In this document: piece by piece, positions 5,249 to 5,719 of the stretch
Layout: every line of letters begins with the position of its first letter
Numbering within the stretch: the first letter of the stretch is position 1
Assembly: GCA_905214995.1 (NCBI GenBank)
Contig: CAJMOT010000128.1
Coordinates: forward strand, 1-5,719
From: an uncultured bacterium
GTDB lineage: Bacteria > Verrucomicrobiota > Verrucomicrobiia > Opitutales > Intestinicryptomonadaceae
DNA length: 5,719 bases
Reading direction: 5' to 3'
The notes under the pieces: generated by a model
Told to the model about the DNA's origin: nothing
What the model saw: only the letters and a program-made list of their open reading frames with translations
Databases searched by the model: none
Made by a program: the position numbers and the translations under genes

Positions 5249-5719
5249 TCAGGAAAAGTATTTGCCGTTTTCGACCCGCACGGTTTTCCATGATTTCCGC
5301 GCGGCGCAGTCGGGAGCGTCGGAAGTGGCGGTGGATATGACTTGCGCCGAGGGCGGTACGCATTCCCAGAATGCGGCGCGGCGCGCGGCGTCGAGCTCGC
5401 CGAGAATGTCGTCGCAAAGTATCGCGGGCTCGATTCCCTTTTCAGCCTTGAATATCTCGAATTGCGCGAGCTTTATGGCAAGCGCCGCCGACCTCTGCTG
5501 CCCCTCCGAGGCGTAGGTTTTTGCGTCGAGCCCGCCTATGCGCACGGGAAAGTCGTCGCGGTGTGGGCCCCTGCGGGTCGCGCGCCTTTCGATGTCTCCG
5601 GCGCGCTCCCGCGCGAGCATCTCGCGGAAACCTTCGCAGCCCTCCGCCTCCGACGAGGGCTTCATCTCGATTTCCGCGCCCTCCCCGTTTTCGCGCGCGA
5701 GCCGCGCGTACCGCTCGCC
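5249..5719 (-). CDS. recF: DNA replication and repair protein RecF, C-terminal fragment
   Basis: The last 156 residues of RecF; the frame is open to the right edge, so the true start is outside the window (the Met codon at 5665 is internal). RecF is an SMC-like ATPase that works with RecO and RecR to load RecA at single-stranded gaps. Visible features, numbered within the fragment: GPHRDDF (51-57, RecF GxHxDD block), the ABC signature SEGQQRS (71-77), a long helix AALAIKLAQFEIF, the Walker B and D-loop block PAILCDDILGELDAARR (98-114), and QVISTAT (126-132) near the end. Cys102 stands just before the Walker B Asp pair, where Leu is common. The gene ends one base before the methyltransferase start, giving a tight recF-methyltransferase operon. 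The replication genes dnaN and gyrB, often next to recF, are not in the visible part. Confidence 0.93.
   Translation of the reverse strand, partial: GERYARLARENGEGAEIEMKPSSEAEGCEGFREMLARERAGDIERRATRRGPHRDDFPVRIGGLDAKTYASEGQQRSAALAIKLAQFEIFKAEKGIEPAILCDDILGELDAARRAAFWECVPPSAQVISTATSDAPDCAARKSWKTVRVENGKYFS

Noticed and set aside
5249..5665. A stand-alone 138-residue gene starting at Met 5665
   Set aside because: The frame continues without a stop to the window edge and the content is the C-terminal part of RecF, so this Met is internal.

Overview
This GC-rich bacterial window carries six protein genes and no RNA gene, mobile element or CRISPR array that I can see. The genes use the isoleucine codon AUA heavily despite the GC content: by hand count about 32 of 53 Ile codons in the P-type ATPase and 4 of 5 in csoR. 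Two genes encode twin-arginine (Tat) exported FAD oxidoreductases of a type often expanded in Verrucomicrobiota, Lentisphaerota and Planctomycetota. I therefore suspect a PVC-group bacterium, possibly a gut lineage, but this is an inference from style and not a proof.

Layout from left to right. Positions 1-258 (minus strand) hold the first 86 residues of a Tat-exported FAD-dependent oxidoreductase that runs off the left edge. Positions 259-406 are a divergent control region with an A/T island and a G-tract palindrome that looks like a CsoR operator. Positions 407-2756 (plus) are a two-gene metal-efflux operon: a CsoR-family repressor with Cys35-His60-Cys64, then a 691-residue P1B-type ATPase. 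The operon ends in a clear rho-independent terminator at 2781-2808. Positions 2903-4261 (plus) encode a second, complete Tat-exported FAD-dependent oxidoreductase. Converging on it from the minus strand, with stop codons overlapping by 4 bases, is a recF-methyltransferase pair. RecF (C-terminal 156 residues, cut by the right edge) is followed after one base by a MidA/NDUFAF7-type SAM-dependent methyltransferase (5247 down to 4258).

How the parts fit: the repressor would sit on the G-tract operator and shut off its own operon. When the metal (most likely Cu(I)) binds the Cys-His-Cys site, the repressor would release and the ATPase would pump metal out of the cytoplasm. The ATPase is the most unusual item. 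It has no recognisable heavy-metal-associated (HMA) domain; instead its N-terminus is a Gly-rich tail with 9 Cys and 3 His within 53 residues, built partly from two copies of a CxCHxGK module. Its last membrane segment carries HNASS rather than the CopA-type MxxSS motif, so the metal it carries is not settled by sequence. The flanking oxidoreductases and the recF-methyltransferase pair have no evident functional link to metal efflux.
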